Assembly (NCBI RefSeq): GCF_964656455.1
Contig: NC_135717.1
Location: 7,841,033 to 7,905,032 of the forward strand
Source: Halichoerus grypus
Taxonomy: Eukaryota; Chordata; Mammalia; Carnivora; Phocidae
DNA length: 64,000 nt
Reading direction: 5' to 3'
Both the position numbers and the translations under genes were made by a program. The notes under the pieces are model-generated. The model was not told the DNA's origin, made no database searches, and saw only the letters and a program-made list of their open reading frames with translations. Shown here one piece after another: positions 44,601 through 55,600 of the stretch (the stretch's first letter is position 1; every line of letters starts with the position of its first letter).

Positions 44601-45659
44601 TATTTCTACCAGGGGCGAAAGAGAGCCAGGGACACACAGGGAGGTGAGAGAAGCCCAGAGGTCAGCGAAGAGGCAGTGCTGTCTCTCCACGTGAGCCCTA
44701 GGAGCAGGGCTGCCTGCTCAGCCTTCCAGTTCACCTGTGTGAGCTGTTGGCCCCTCGGCTTCAGAGGCTAGTCATGCCAGGCCAGGCCCACCTTCCAAAG
44801 TCAGGCCTGAATGCTGTACGATAAATGTTGAGTTTGGGTCCTTCACGCCTTGGCTGTTGTGCTTCGGGGGCCACCAAGGCTTCCCTGGGACATACACTTG
44901 GGAGCTGATGGACCAGAAAGAACGTGGTTCTCAAGGTTATTTCCTTCTCTGTGCTGCTCTACGGTCTGTCCCGAATTCTATCCACTGACCAGTGGCTGCC
45001 TTCGATGACACGGTTGTTTGGGCTGGGATGCTGGGGTTTTCTGTTTCATTTCTTTGTCCACAACGTCCAGGACGGGGCCTAGCCCCGAAGAGGCCTCAGG
45101 AAAGGCTCTTCGGCAGGACAGAGCTGCCTGGTGTGGCATCCCCGAGAGCAGGTTGCTACAAACCTGGAGCTTCCGGGGCCGTGGGCGAGTGGACGGAGGA
45201 GGCTTGAACTGGGTCCAGGCTAGGCAGCTGCCCTCTTCTGACTTTGGGAGGTTACATCCTCTTTCCCAGCCTCTGACTCCCATCCCAGATGGTGGGGTCT
45301 GGGGCCAAGTGATCTCAGCGGGTCTGAGATTCTGTGGGATTCTGGGATCTGTCTTCACCCTCCAGGCCTGGCTGAACCTTGGGGAAGGGATAGTCAGGGA
45401 TTGTTCATCCCGTGGAGGAAGCAGCAGAATTCCCCGTGCCACATCCCCCATGGAGCCCAAGGCTGTCTGGGTCCTACCCCATGAAGCTGGGTCTTGGGGT
45501 TCGCAGGACAGACTCAACAGAGGCTGGGGCTCTGAGCTGGGAGTCCCTCCCCTTCCAACCTAGGAGGCTCTGCAGGGGGCGGGGGGCTGGAGCCTGTCCC
45601 CACCAGCCAGCCACGGCCCCTGCCGCCACCAGCAGCTGTGGGGAACAGGACCCGGGCTG
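44601..45659. other. Unique GC-rich intron
   Basis: Long open frames occur on both strands at 44978-45563 without a recognised domain. No repeat is certain. Confidence 0.4.
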
Positions 45660-45965
45660 CATTTATAGAATTCCTGTCTGCAAAGGCCATGCAGTTGTTT
45701 TAAATTAGCATACAAATCGACATTAGTGTAGTACATCTGTTGTTAATCCACATCCTGGTGGAAGGGAGATGCCAACACGTCCTTTATTAGGCACGTCGAT
45801 CCCATAATGTCCTTTTTTTGCTGCCTTTGTCTTCTATCAGCGTCCGTAATGGGTTCCAGGATGTCTTTTATTTTGCTACAGACCACGTTTCCTCCTGCCT
45901 AACAGATCAGAATGTAATGGATTCCAGGATGTAATTTATGCTATGTTGGAATCAGACTCTGTACT
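45660..45965. promoter_or_regulatory. Candidate conserved element with duplicated 19-bp motif
   Basis: The stretch is AT-rich, matches no repeat known to me and contrasts with its GC-rich neighbours. It holds gtaatgggttccaggatgt at 45846-45864 and gtaatggattccaggatgt at 45914-45932, 68 bases apart, each with a TAAT core and an ETS-like ttcc/ggat pair. Other homeodomain-like sites are aaattagcatacaaat and gttgttaatcc. Enhancer function is inferred only. Confidence 0.4.
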
Positions 45966-46660
45966 ATTAATTCTGAAGCCTTTGGGGCAATCTCCAGGGA
46001 GGCCGGAGCCCTGCGTTTGCCCCCATGGTCATCAGACAGGCAGCGCGACCCCAAGCCCAGTCCTGGGGCCAGAGAGGGGAGGGGAGCCCAGGTCAGTGGC
46101 TCCCAATTAAGGGACTTCCAGGCAGGCATGGGAGAGGAGCCCAGGGGTGCTGGGGGAGAGAGAGGACACTGAGATGCGGGGCTAGAAGGCGGGACACAGA
46201 TGTTCTAAAAACCCAGAGATGGGCAGAACCTCCGGGGCTGGTCGTGGACACTGGGCCACAGAGGATGAGCCCCTGGAGAAGAGAACCCAGACTCTGGCGT
46301 CTGGGAGGGATGAAGCCCCAGGGAGGTGCCTCCCAGAGGAGGGCAAGCCCACGCAAGCAAAGACATTGCCTTTGGAACCACCAGGCACGGACTCAAGGCC
46401 GAGCTTGGTGACCGGAGTCCTCACTCACCCATGACCCCGGGATTGGCCACTCCCCTCCTCCGAGGCTGGCATTCTCTGCCCAGAGTCATTACAGAGCTCT
46501 AGAGACATAGTTAAGTGTTGTGGATATGTACAAGGTCTGGAGAAGTCCGCAAATTTTGTTCCTGAGGGTGGAGTGCCCGGCCTGTCCCCAGCTAGGGTGG
46601 GTCCCCTCCACCTGTTCGTTGAGCAGGTGAACAGGGCTGCAGCCGGCCCATACATAAGGT
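45966..46660. other. Unique intronic sequence
   Basis: GC-rich and unrecognised; short frames only. Confidence 0.4.
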
Positions 46661-46661
46661 A

Positions 46662-46829
46662 GCTTCGTGTGATTTAAAGGATTTTTTATTTACTTATTTG
46701 AGAGAGAGAGAGTGCTGAGCAGGGAGCCCGACCTGGGGCTCGATCCCTGGACCCTGAGATCACGACCTGAGCCGAAGACAGACGCTTAACTGACTGAACC
46801 ACCCAGGAGCCTCGCTTTAGTGTGATTTA
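46662..46829 (-). mobile_element. CAN SINE with internal deletion, minus strand
   Basis: The body is about 46677-46813, some 60 bases shorter than its relatives because most of the purine-rich middle is missing. Flanks gcttcgtgtgattta and gctttagtgtgattta are a diverged duplication. Confidence 0.9.
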
Positions 46830-46955
46830 CATTGTGGTGAAACACACCTAAGATAAAATTTACCATTTTAACCAGTTTTCGGTACACCACGCGGCAGTAT
46901 GAAGTCCCACCATCCATTCGCCCAGAACTTTTCCATCATCCCAATGACACTGCAG
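46830..46955 (-). mobile_element. Antisense L1 3' terminal fragment
   Basis: It reads taagataaaatttaccattt, taaccagttttcggtacacc and ggcagtatgaagtcccacc, like the copy at 27650. Confidence 0.7.
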
Positions 46956-47820
46956 ACTTTTTTAAAGGGGGAAGAGAAGTTTCCTGTGTGTCCTGGGAGG
47001 CTCCCCCTTCTTTCCTTGTCTCTGAGCTATTTGACGGCTCCGTAAAGTTGTTCACCACGAGAAATAAGGCCAGCAATTCTCGTCCATATTGATGTCAATT
47101 AACTGAGTGAGTCCAGAGGAATGTGGTTGGTTGTTGCCCTGGAGACGGGCCCTGGTTTGCATTTATTTGTAAACCCAGCACAGAATTCCTTGTTTGCCTA
47201 CATCTTGTGGTTCCACGAGTTTTCTTTGAACTATGTGTAGCATCTTTGTTCCCTCTTCATTTAATGCGTTCAATAAAATCTTTGACACATGTTCATTTTA
47301 TATTGTTATGAGAGCCGGGGTTTTCCCTTTTGTTCGGATCTGCCCTGTGACGACAGAATTTCTGTCTGCGGAGTTGAGGAGCTTGGTTTAACCCCTGACA
47401 TTCTTGAGTCAATGTCACATTCCCAGGTGGGGATGGAAGATGGGGACCCTCAGCAGGGCTGGGGATGCCCCGGGCCTCCCTGTCACTCCTCTTGGGAACC
47501 TGGGAGGTGCTTACATCGGAGGATGAGAAAGTCACAGGAGACACCTCGGGGAGCCTGGGCTGGGGTGGGAGGCTGGCTGTAGGAAAGGCACGGCCCGGGG
47601 CCTTCTCAGCGGTTAGAGCCCAGCTGGGAAAACACGTGCCAGATATAGTCCATCCTCTGTCACCCTGGGAGCGAATGACAGCAGTCGGCGCTGGAAGGGG
47701 CCCCGAGACCCATCTCGCCAGCTCACTCCTGTTCCTGCTGAGGCCCCACAGCCGGCTTTGGACTGGCCGACACCGAGCGCTTTCTGCGAACCACTGCCCA
47801 CACTGAGCTGGTCACATCCT
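46956..47820. other. Unique intronic sequence
   Basis: Bases 47040-47290 are AT-rich with several homeodomain-like words (tgatgtcaattaactgagtg) and may be a conserved element. The remainder is GC-rich and unrecognised. Confidence 0.4.
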
Positions 47821-47824
47821 CTCC

Positions 47825-47980
47825 TGATGACCCCCGGGACATCCCTGTGAAGTGTGGGCCCGGGCATGGCCTCCTGTTCAGAGGTGAACCCTACCCAGCC
47901 TGAGGAAGGTCAAATGACTGGCCCAAGGTCACAGTGCAGCCAGATGGGCAGCGGCTAAGGGTCCCAGACCTCCCGCCCAA
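47825..47980 (-). mobile_element. MIR fragment, minus strand
   Basis: The core reads tgactggcccaaggtcacag followed by tgcagccagatgggcag. Confidence 0.65.
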
Positions 47981-48344
47981 TTCTTCCACTGACATGGGGG
48001 GTCCAGAGGCAGAGACACCCCAGTGGTCCCAGTGGAACAGCATTCCCGGGGCTCCTGGAACTGCCAGGACAATGGGCTTTTGTTTGGTTCAGAAGAAAGG
48101 GAGTCCTTGATGAAAAAGCCAAAACAATAAAAAGCATTTGCAGGGGAAATGTAAATAGGGCCTGCTGGGTGGCTATTAGTTTGTCCCTGGGGGTGTTGTA
48201 GGCTTAGCTTCCTCCCCAGCTCCCTCCAGTGGGCAGGTCACCTTGGGCCTTCCAGGGACTGCCCCCCCACCCAGTCTCTGTCCATCTGTCCTGCCAGCTC
48301 TTCAAGGCCATGCCCTTGTAAGGAGTCCTGGTGGGAAAGCAGAG

Positions 48345-48450
48345 ACAGAACAGAGCCTCTAGGTGTGTGAACTTGGGCCCTCTGAGCCTCATTGTCTTCA
48401 CGTGTAAAATGGGGACGGTCATGCTTTTCCCTGCAAGATATTGTCAGCTG
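48345..48450 (+). mobile_element. MIR fragment, plus strand
   Basis: It reads gtgtgaacttgggccctctg, agcctcattgtcttcacgtg and taaaatggggacgg. Confidence 0.6.
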
Positions 48451-48980
48451 TGGGCCAGAGCCACCTCCTCCTTGCTCACTGGAGCAGATTTTGTGCGACA
48501 CGTCCCACCTCCATGACGTCCTGCTGGTGTCTTGAAGTAAGCCACGGGGCGGGGAGTCAGACCGAGGAAGTGTGCAAACACTGCAGATGAAGGATTGTCT
48601 CCCCCGGAGCCAGTTGTTAACCATTTGCCAGCACACCACCGATGGTTGTGCAAATGTGTGGCAAGGCGTTTCGTGCCAGGCGCTTGTCCCCGAGGGGTGT
48701 GAGGACTTTGGTGTCACGGGATGCGAGACCACTGGGTTTGGGTGGGCTGCCAAGGGTGGGGTCCCTGCCTGGAGGCCAGGACATTGGATGCCTGAACCCC
48801 CCCTCACCTGTGCCTGTCCCCCGGTCAGTGCAGATGTTGAGTTTAAGAGGGTAAGATTTGAACTCTTGTGGAAATGACATATCTTGCTCATTCCTTTTGC
48901 CCAGACAGTGGGATCTTTTGGGAAAAGGCTTCTTTGTTTTCTCTTAAGGAAAAAGCCAGTAGATAGAAATAGTGTAGTAA
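48451..48980. other. Unique intronic sequence
   Basis: A 256-codon minus-strand frame ends here (49008-48238) but runs through a MIR and has no domain, so it is not called a gene. Confidence 0.4.
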
Positions 48981-49000
48981 AAATAATATGGATAGCAATG

Positions 49001-49195
49001 GGGCACATGGGTGGCTCAGTCAGTTAAGTGTCGGACTCTTGGTTTCAGCTCAGGTTGTGATCTCGGGGTCGTGAGACTGAGCCCCAGGTGGGGCTCTGAA
49101 CTCAGCGCGGAGTCTGCTTGAGATTCTCTCTCCCTCTGCCCCTCCTGCTCCTGCGCTCTCTCTCTCTAAAATAAATAAATAAATCTTTAAAAAAA
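49001..49195 (+). mobile_element. CAN SINE, plus strand
   Basis: It begins gggcacatgggtggctcagt and ends (aaat)n, aaatcttt and poly(A). Flanks atatggatagcaatg and atatgggtaatgatg suggest an old duplication. Confidence 0.92.
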
Positions 49196-49229
49196 TATGG
49201 GTAATGATGGTGACGTTTTGTCACCATTT

Positions 49230-49430
49230 CTTGGATAGTCGCTGGGTACCAATTGTCAGAAAACTATGGCATTTGTCCTCCAACAAGGCAGGCCTTGTCA
49301 TCCCCCTTCTATGGGGGAGAAAGTTAAGACCCAGGGAGGAGCAGTCACTTTGCTCAGAGGTGTCCAGGGTTCCTTCACCAGGGGGTGAATGGCAGAGCTA
49401 GGGTCCCACTGAGCCTGGAGCGCATTCTTT
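49230..49430 (-). mobile_element. MIR, minus strand
   Basis: It reads ggccttgtcatcccccttct, gaaagttaagacccaggga and gaatggcagagctagggtcc. Confidence 0.75.
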
Positions 49431-49479
49431 CCCTCCTTACCGCACTAGGGAGTGAGAAGCCAGGACAGACCAAACTGCC

Positions 49480-49740
49480 CCTCACCCTCACCCTGGCTGT
49501 TCCCCAGAGCAGCCTGCTTCCCTCCCTCCCCCACCGCTCTCCTCTCCTTACCTCGCCACCAGACTGGCTGCTTCTCTTCCCCCCTTCATCCAAACTTAGG
49601 CTGAACTACTCCCACTCCATCCCCTCTGTGTTTGCCCAGCAGGTTCTATTTGTCTACAGACGCCCAGGTCAGAAGTCACTTCCTCTGTGAAGCCCCCTGA
49701 CTCCCTCGGGGAGCCTGCGGTGGTGGCTTTGCCCCATCGG
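49480..49740 (+). mobile_element. L2 LINE fragment, plus strand
   Basis: The words caggtcagaagtcacttcc and tctgtgaagccccctgactc are the plus-strand L2 segment in which processing phrases for cattle-like L2 also occur. Confidence 0.6.
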
Positions 49741-49779
49741 TCAAAGTTGTCTCTACACCACATGAAGATTGCAGTGGTT

Positions 49780-50290
49780 CTTCACTTTCTGGTGCCGTGA
49801 CCCCCTTTGACTGTCTGCTGACGCCTGCGCATCTCTTCTCAGAATAATGTTTTATTATGCCTTATTATTTATAATATTTATAATGTCTTATTATTTATTT
49901 CCCAGAATCATGCATAAAACAATTGATCAGGATCACAAATGGTTGCAGAATAGTTATCAAAAAAACTTTAAAAAAATACAAATGACATATAGAATAACCC
50001 GTGTCCTCCTTTGCCAACACACAAATAGCAAGATCTAACAGTGGGCCTGAGGACTCCCAGAATTTCAAAGTAGTGATGAGCATAAGCGATATTTCTAGCT
50101 AGCTGCAACAATTGTAATGTGAAGTCTGTGAATTCCATAGGGAACAAGATACAGGCGAGGCTTCTTCTGCTTTGTTACGGCTGTTGTTGTGACCACGTTC
50201 CTAATGGAAGGAAATGCTACATTTCAGTTAGAGGTTGGTGCAAATAAAGACGCAATTCTCTTTCCCGTCACTGTTCACCAACTCCTGATT
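49780..50290. mobile_element. Probable hAT-type DNA transposon fossil
   Basis: It opens with gcagtggttcttcactttct and gccgtgaccccctttgac, typical of a hAT-like terminal inverted repeat, and contains tagcaagatctaacagtggg and ggaaggaaatgctacatttc. The right terminus is missing. The family assignment is from memory. Confidence 0.45.
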
Positions 50291-50309
50291 TCTAACCTTG
50301 CGTCAGGGA

Positions 50310-50455
50310 TAGAAGGGGTTCCTTGCGGGCCAGGATTGGGTTTTGTCTGCATTTCCAGTGCATAGAGACACGCCTGGTTTGGACCATGCAGACACACTAA
50401 ATAGAGGGACCAGAAGGTTTGTTGAATGAGTGAGTGAGTGAAATAAGGAAAGGAA
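50310..50455 (+). mobile_element. L2 3' end, plus strand
   Basis: It reads ctgcatttccagtgcataga and ends tttgttgaatgagtgagtga, the L2 terminal repeat. Confidence 0.65.
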
Positions 50456-50984
50456 GGCGAGGCAGGGGGCCAGGCCAAGCTCCTCCCCCTGGGTCCTCCG
50501 GCTGTGCTGGTTTTAATAGCATGAACCTGACTTGGCTGGGCCTGGTACTGCGATAAAGAGCGCACGTTCCCTATCTGCTGAAGGCCAGACCCCGTGCTTG
50601 TCAGGTGCTGCCCGGCACTGGCTGTGGCTCATCTCAGCTCCAGGGGGGTGGGGCTGTGCCCCTCATGCCCAGGCTTCCTCTCTGCTTCCAGACCTTTCTC
50701 CGGGCAAATGCAGCCCGAAGGAGCTGCTGCGGTTTCAGAAATGAATTGACCTGATGCTCTTCTGGCTCTTCTGAGAAAAAGACAGCGAGTGTCGTCTTAA
50801 AGAGGCATTCACTATCCACTGAGAATGTCAGGCTATCAGAGAGCCACCCTGGAAGAAGAGCCATCAACCTCAGCTGTCACCCCTGCTCTGCACTCCCGGT
50901 GTCTGGAGCCCCATGACCTGTGGCTCGGGGAGCCGTGGGTTCATCCTTTTTTTGTATTCATCTTCTTTTGGCTATCCTGTGCTG
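50456..50984. other. Unique intronic sequence
   Basis: No repeat or coding signal recognised. Confidence 0.4.
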
Positions 50985-51205
50985 GGCAGCTTGTGAACCA
51001 GGCACTGGGCTGAGCGCTTTATGAGCATTTAATCTTCATTGAATCCCTGAAATCATGAGGGATGGGGATCATTCTGTAGAGGAGAAAATTCGTCTCTCAA
51101 AGTGGACAGAAGTTGGAGAGTTTGCCTGAGCTCACCTAGCTCGTATGTGCCTGGGTTGGGACTTGAACCTAATAACCTGTGCCCTGAGCCACTAAGCTGT
51201 GTACG
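50985..51205 (-). mobile_element. MIR, long copy, minus strand
   Basis: It reads aaccaggcactgggctgagc, catttaatcttcattgaatc, ctgagctcacctagctcgta and gggacttgaacctaataacc. Confidence 0.82.
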
Positions 51206-51234
51206 TAAAATCTCTTCATCAGACCCTGTGAATG

Positions 51235-51480
51235 CTGAATGCTTGAAGATTGTAGGGCGAACAGCAAATGCAAAGGCACGGGGGCCAGTTCAGGGAGAAG
51301 CTAGTGGTTGTTGGCATGCTCTGGAGCATGGGCGCTTGGGTGGGAGTGGGGCACGCAGGGCTGGACACGGTGATGCTGCCCGCCCAGGCTGACTTGACCT
51401 TGGTCCTCTTGGCAATGGGGAGCCATTGAAGGTCAGTGAACAGGGAAGCAAGCAGAGTTCAGATCTTGTTTCAGGAGGAC
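51235..51480 (-). mobile_element. L2 LINE fragment, minus strand
   Basis: It reads acagcaaatgcaaaggcacg, gcaatggggagccattgaag and gttcagatcttgtttcagga. Confidence 0.72.
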
Positions 51481-52689
51481 CTCCCTGTATGCCAGGAGGA
51501 GGATTTCGGGGTGGGGAGGGGATCCAGGGACAGTGGGGGTCACTGCTCTGCTGTTTCCCTCATTCCCTGCATCCATCTGAGAAGAGCGACGTGGACTGGT
51601 GGGAGGGGGATCCTGGGGCTTCTGGTCCAGGAATTTCCCCCAAACTAAGGCGCTTCGTTTGCCTTCTAGGAAAACTAAACCCACGGCTGCCTCCCTTGCT
51701 GGGTTCCTTGGTGCCTCCCTGGACACCCTACCCTGGGGGTCATCAGAGTTGCCGTGGTGTGATTGAGATGAGATCCAGGTGTGGGTGCAGCAGTCCTGGG
51801 GGTGGGGAGCGGGGCGAGCCTTGGGCAAGCATCCCGGGTCTCGAGGCCTGGTTTCCTTATCGGCAGGATGCGGGGCCTGCTTGAGATGCTGCACCTCCCT
51901 GAGTTTTTCAGGATGCTGGTTTGAGTTCAGAGCGAACTCTCACGATCCAGCGTGCGGTAGCGTGTCCCTTGCCATGTTTGTCACTGGCTTTGGAGAAATC
52001 CGAGTGGACGTGTTCCCACGACAAAGTCTCTCGGTTTTTGTTTTTGTTTTTGGAGACACGGGCTGGAGACAGATTCTTTGGGGTTTGCAAACTCGAGGGA
52101 GGCTGAGGCTCCCCTGCGGGCCGCACCCCGAGAATCTGGTCTCCATGGAGCACTCTCAGGCACGGGTGTAAGCCGATCCCTGCGCAGCAACTGCGCATTA
52201 ATGAAAGTTTTGACAGAGAGATTTCATTTTGGAACTCACATTCCCTGAAGGGTTTGTAATAATTGCACTTGAAATGGAGCCATTCAGCCTCAATGCTTTC
52301 CAGATTGGGGGAGCAGAGGTATGCTCCTTCCTGGGAAGGCCAGACTGGGGAGGGGGAGGCCGGGGGAGGTGTTGCCCGTGCGAATCCCCAGCCCCTCTCT
52401 GTGTGGATGCAGGGCCAGTGGTTGGCCCGGGACTTTGGGTCCAGAGCTGTGATCTCTATGTCCTTATGGCCATCCAGGGAAGATTGATGGTGACCGTCTG
52501 GGGTCTGAGTCCCAGACTGAGTGGGGACAGATGGGGGCTCCTGACCCCTCCCCAGACTCCTTCTTCCTTGCCCCAGAAATGCGCTGGGGGATGTCTGCCT
52601 CCCAGAATGGTGATCTGTTCTCAGGTGTGTGGGGGCTTTTCCCCAACTTGGCTTCTGCCTACCTGGGGGGGGGCAACCGCTGAACAGGG
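51481..52689. other. Unique intron with a possible conserved patch
   Basis: Bases 52170-52310 are AT-richer and hold two TGCGCA palindromes at 52181-52186 and 52192-52197 followed by attaatgaaagttttgac. Overlapping open frames of 280 codons (minus, 52750-51908) and 245 codons (plus, 52229-52966) occur but have low-complexity Pro/Gly/Ser-rich translations without domains. Confidence 0.4.
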
Positions 52690-53095
52690 CAACTGTTGGC
52701 CTCCCCCTGCCTCCCTGGCTGACTCTGCTGAAGCCCCCTTCTCTCTCCACTGCAGGGCCTTTGCACTTACTCTCTCCTCCAGCAGAGACACTCTCCTATT
52801 GGGCTTTCTAATGGGGTGGCCCCTGCACCTTGCCTCCCACTTTGCCTATTCTTTTCCTCTGCTTTATTTCTCCCCATGGCACTTATCCTACTACCTAACT
52901 GGCTTATCTATTATGCTAATTACTTTTCTCTGCTGGAATGTAGATCCCCCTAGGGCTTTGTCTTGATGAATTTGGCCAAGTTCATCTAGCTGGTAAAGAA
53001 TGGAACCAAATGGAACCACAGCTCCTTGCTGTATCCTGTTACTCAAAAAATACCTGGAGAACGAATGAATGAATGAGTGAGTGAATGAATGCATG
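52690..53095 (+). mobile_element. L2 LINE 3' region, plus strand
   Basis: It reads gcagggcctttgcacttact, tttatttctccccatggcac, ctactacctaactggcttat and tctgctggaatgtagatccc, and ends in repeated gaatgaatga. Confidence 0.85.
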
Positions 53096-53549
53096 AACAC
53101 AACGGGACCAGACATCGTGAAAGGTGACCTCATGCCACACGCGGCTGAGAGGTGAGTAGAGAGACCATCAAGGAGCCCCAGCCAGGTTCAAGGAAGCTTG
53201 ATTGTTTCATACGTCGGTCTGGGTCAATTTTGCTTGAAGTCTGTTCTTCGATGGAGCCGACACACGTGTCCATCATGCCGCCCCTGAGGTCACAGGGAGT
53301 GAGGCAGGGCTCCACAGCTCCCCATATGCCAGCTTGTGTTCCACTAGGCCTGGGAGAAGGCAGGGCTGGATGATCCCCCCACTTTGCAGATGAGGTTCAG
53401 AGACTAAGGAGGATTTGGTCAGGGTTGGCACTTGGGAGACCAGACAGATCACTGAGTCTAGTGCCCTTAGAACTGCTGATGTGACGCCAGGACTAGGGAA
53501 GGGGGGTACCCACTGAGGCAGCTTTGGGGGAGGAGGAAACAGGGATGCA
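53096..53549. other. Intron with a MIR scrap
   Basis: A minus-strand MIR fragment lies at 53360-53450 (cactttgcagatgaggttca). The rest is unrecognised. Confidence 0.4.
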
Positions 53550-53710
53550 GGCCAACCTGGGTTCAAGTCTGAATGATGACAGTTCCCAGCGGTGGGTGAG
53601 ACATGGGCAAATCACGTCACCTTCTCATTTATAAAATGGAAGTAATCATGCTTTGCCCCCAGGGTTGTTGGAAGGACAAAATGACATCATATTTATGAAA
53701 TAAATACAGG
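53550..53710 (+). mobile_element. MIR, plus strand
   Basis: It reads aacctgggttcaagtctgaa, gggcaaatcacgtcaccttc, tcatttataaaatggaagta and gggttgttggaaggacaaaa. Confidence 0.78.
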
Positions 53711-55340
53711 CTGACGAGCCCTATGCCAAACAGAATTTTGATGAGGGTCCCCAGCACTGGTGTGATTGTCATGGTGGGAAGCTGACCTTTGGCTCCCCAC
53801 TAGCAGGGAAGGTTCTAGCGACAGCCAGGTGCCTGTAGGAGGGAGGCCACCTCCCTGCTTTCCTGAATTTCTCTGTATGCCTTCAGCTATAAGAGATAGG
53901 AGCCTCAAGCACTCCAGGAGAGTCCCACCACCAAACTGCAAAAAGTTTGCTTAGAGCTGGCCTCGGGATGAATAGGAACCAGGGAGTCGCCCCTCCTGCC
54001 CCCCCCACCCTCCTCCCAGATCTCTCTGTCCCTCATCTTCACGTCTTGCCCTGATGTGTGCCCCGTTCATTCCCTCGGAGGAGCCTCTCCCCCCAGCACA
54101 GAGCACAGCCTTACTTCTCGAGGCCCAAGAGGAAAAGGGGTTCTTCCTGATGCTGGAGAAAGAGAAAAACTCACAGGGAAGGATTGTGATTGGCCCGGCT
54201 GGGTCACGTGCCCACCTGGTCACATGACAGATAATGGCAGACCCTGCAGATGTGGTCACGTTACTGTCACCTACGTTCCCTTTAAAACGTACTCAAGCAG
54301 GGAGTCTTACCCCGCTCTTGAGCAGAAATTGGGCCTCCCCATGCCTTTCCTGACCCTTCGGTAGGTAACAGAAAGTTTGACCGTCAGTTACAGTCACAAA
54401 CTCAGTCCCTTTCATTAACCAGACATGTCTGCTTCTACATCATCATCAGAACTCCCAACCTGATTGAAAGCGAAATCCGCCCCCTTCCCCAGTTGGGGCC
54501 TGCCGCGGGCTGACTGTTCCGATGGGGGGGGGCATTCTCGCCTTCTCTGCCCCTTCGCCACTCCAGCCCCCCATCTCTGCGAGGCTGAAACCAGGGTCTG
54601 GGGTGGAGGCCAAGCCGGAAGAGCAGGAGGGTGGCCGCTCGTCCTACACGCATTCCAGAAGCTCTTGGGGCTGCCATGCCTAGTGAGGGACACTTCCCCC
54701 ACCCCAAGCCCCAGGGCGAATGTACGCCTTCCAGCAGTTGCTTCCGCCTCTTTCAACCTCCAGGAATTTGGAGGCCACCTCTGACTTCTGCTGAGGTCTG
54801 TTCCTCTGTGATGGGTGGGAGCCGAGGTGCTGCCCCAACCAGCTCACTGTGGGCACCTCCCGTATCTGGTCCAGGGCACTCGGCCACACGTTCTCTGCTC
54901 CGAAAAGCTCCGAGAGCACGCAGGCCGATCCTTCGATTCTTAGTTCCACCACCAAAGCAGCCAGCCAGCCAGCCGACCTCCCACCTCCTGGATTTCCAGA
55001 GCAAGAGTCACCCCACAGCCTCCTATACCGTGTCCTTGCAGGGAACTCCCTTTAGGCTCTACGAGTGACCCCACAGCCATCCCCTGAAGCCCGCTCTCCA
55101 GGCTGGCCAGGCAGGCGGCCGAGTCCCACAGCACGCCCCTTGCTCTTCGAATAAACCTTCGAAAAGCCTCTCAACCCTTTTATTATCTTTGATGGGGCAA
55201 GTTGTCCTTGGTCCCTGCTTTGATCTTTCTGCACGATGGCTTGTTTCTAAATCCACTTTGGAGTTCGACAGCTCGGTGCTTCAGTGGAAACTCCCAGCTG
55301 AGCATCCTGATTCATAATGGAAATGATAACCTCGGTTCGC
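53711..55340. other. Unique GC-rich intron
   Basis: The interval holds several overlapping frames of 100-145 codons and no recognised repeat, RNA or exon. Confidence 0.4.
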
Positions 55341-55344
55341 GAAC

Positions 55345-55600
55345 GCTTTCTCTCTGCTGGGCCCCGAGTGAACGCTGTGCAGATTTTCTTCCTGAGCCCT
55401 TCCAGCAATTCCATGAAGCAGGCCTTGTTATGTTACGCGACGTGACATTCTATTACATTTAGTATTAATACGTAATATGCACTTATATAATATACAACAA
55501 CATCATAATAATAGATATAATATTACGATTGTTATCCCTACTGACAGATAACATAACAGAAGCTCAGAGAGGCTGAGTCTCAGAGGATCTCAGTGCTCCA
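55345..55600 (-). mobile_element. MIR, minus strand, around an AT-rich patch
   Basis: Left part cagcaattccatgaagcagg with ccttgttatg and right part agaagctcagagaggctgag fit one antisense MIR. Bases 55442-55540 between them are a string of taata and tataat words. Confidence 0.5.

Noticed and set aside
48238..49008. 256-codon minus-strand frame
   Set aside because: It crosses a MIR and unrelated intron and shows no domain.
51908..52966. Overlapping open frames of 280 codons (minus) and 245 codons (plus)
   Set aside because: Both translate to low-complexity Pro/Gly/Ser/Arg-rich peptides with no domain, and one runs into an L2. Stop codons are rare by chance in GC-rich DNA.
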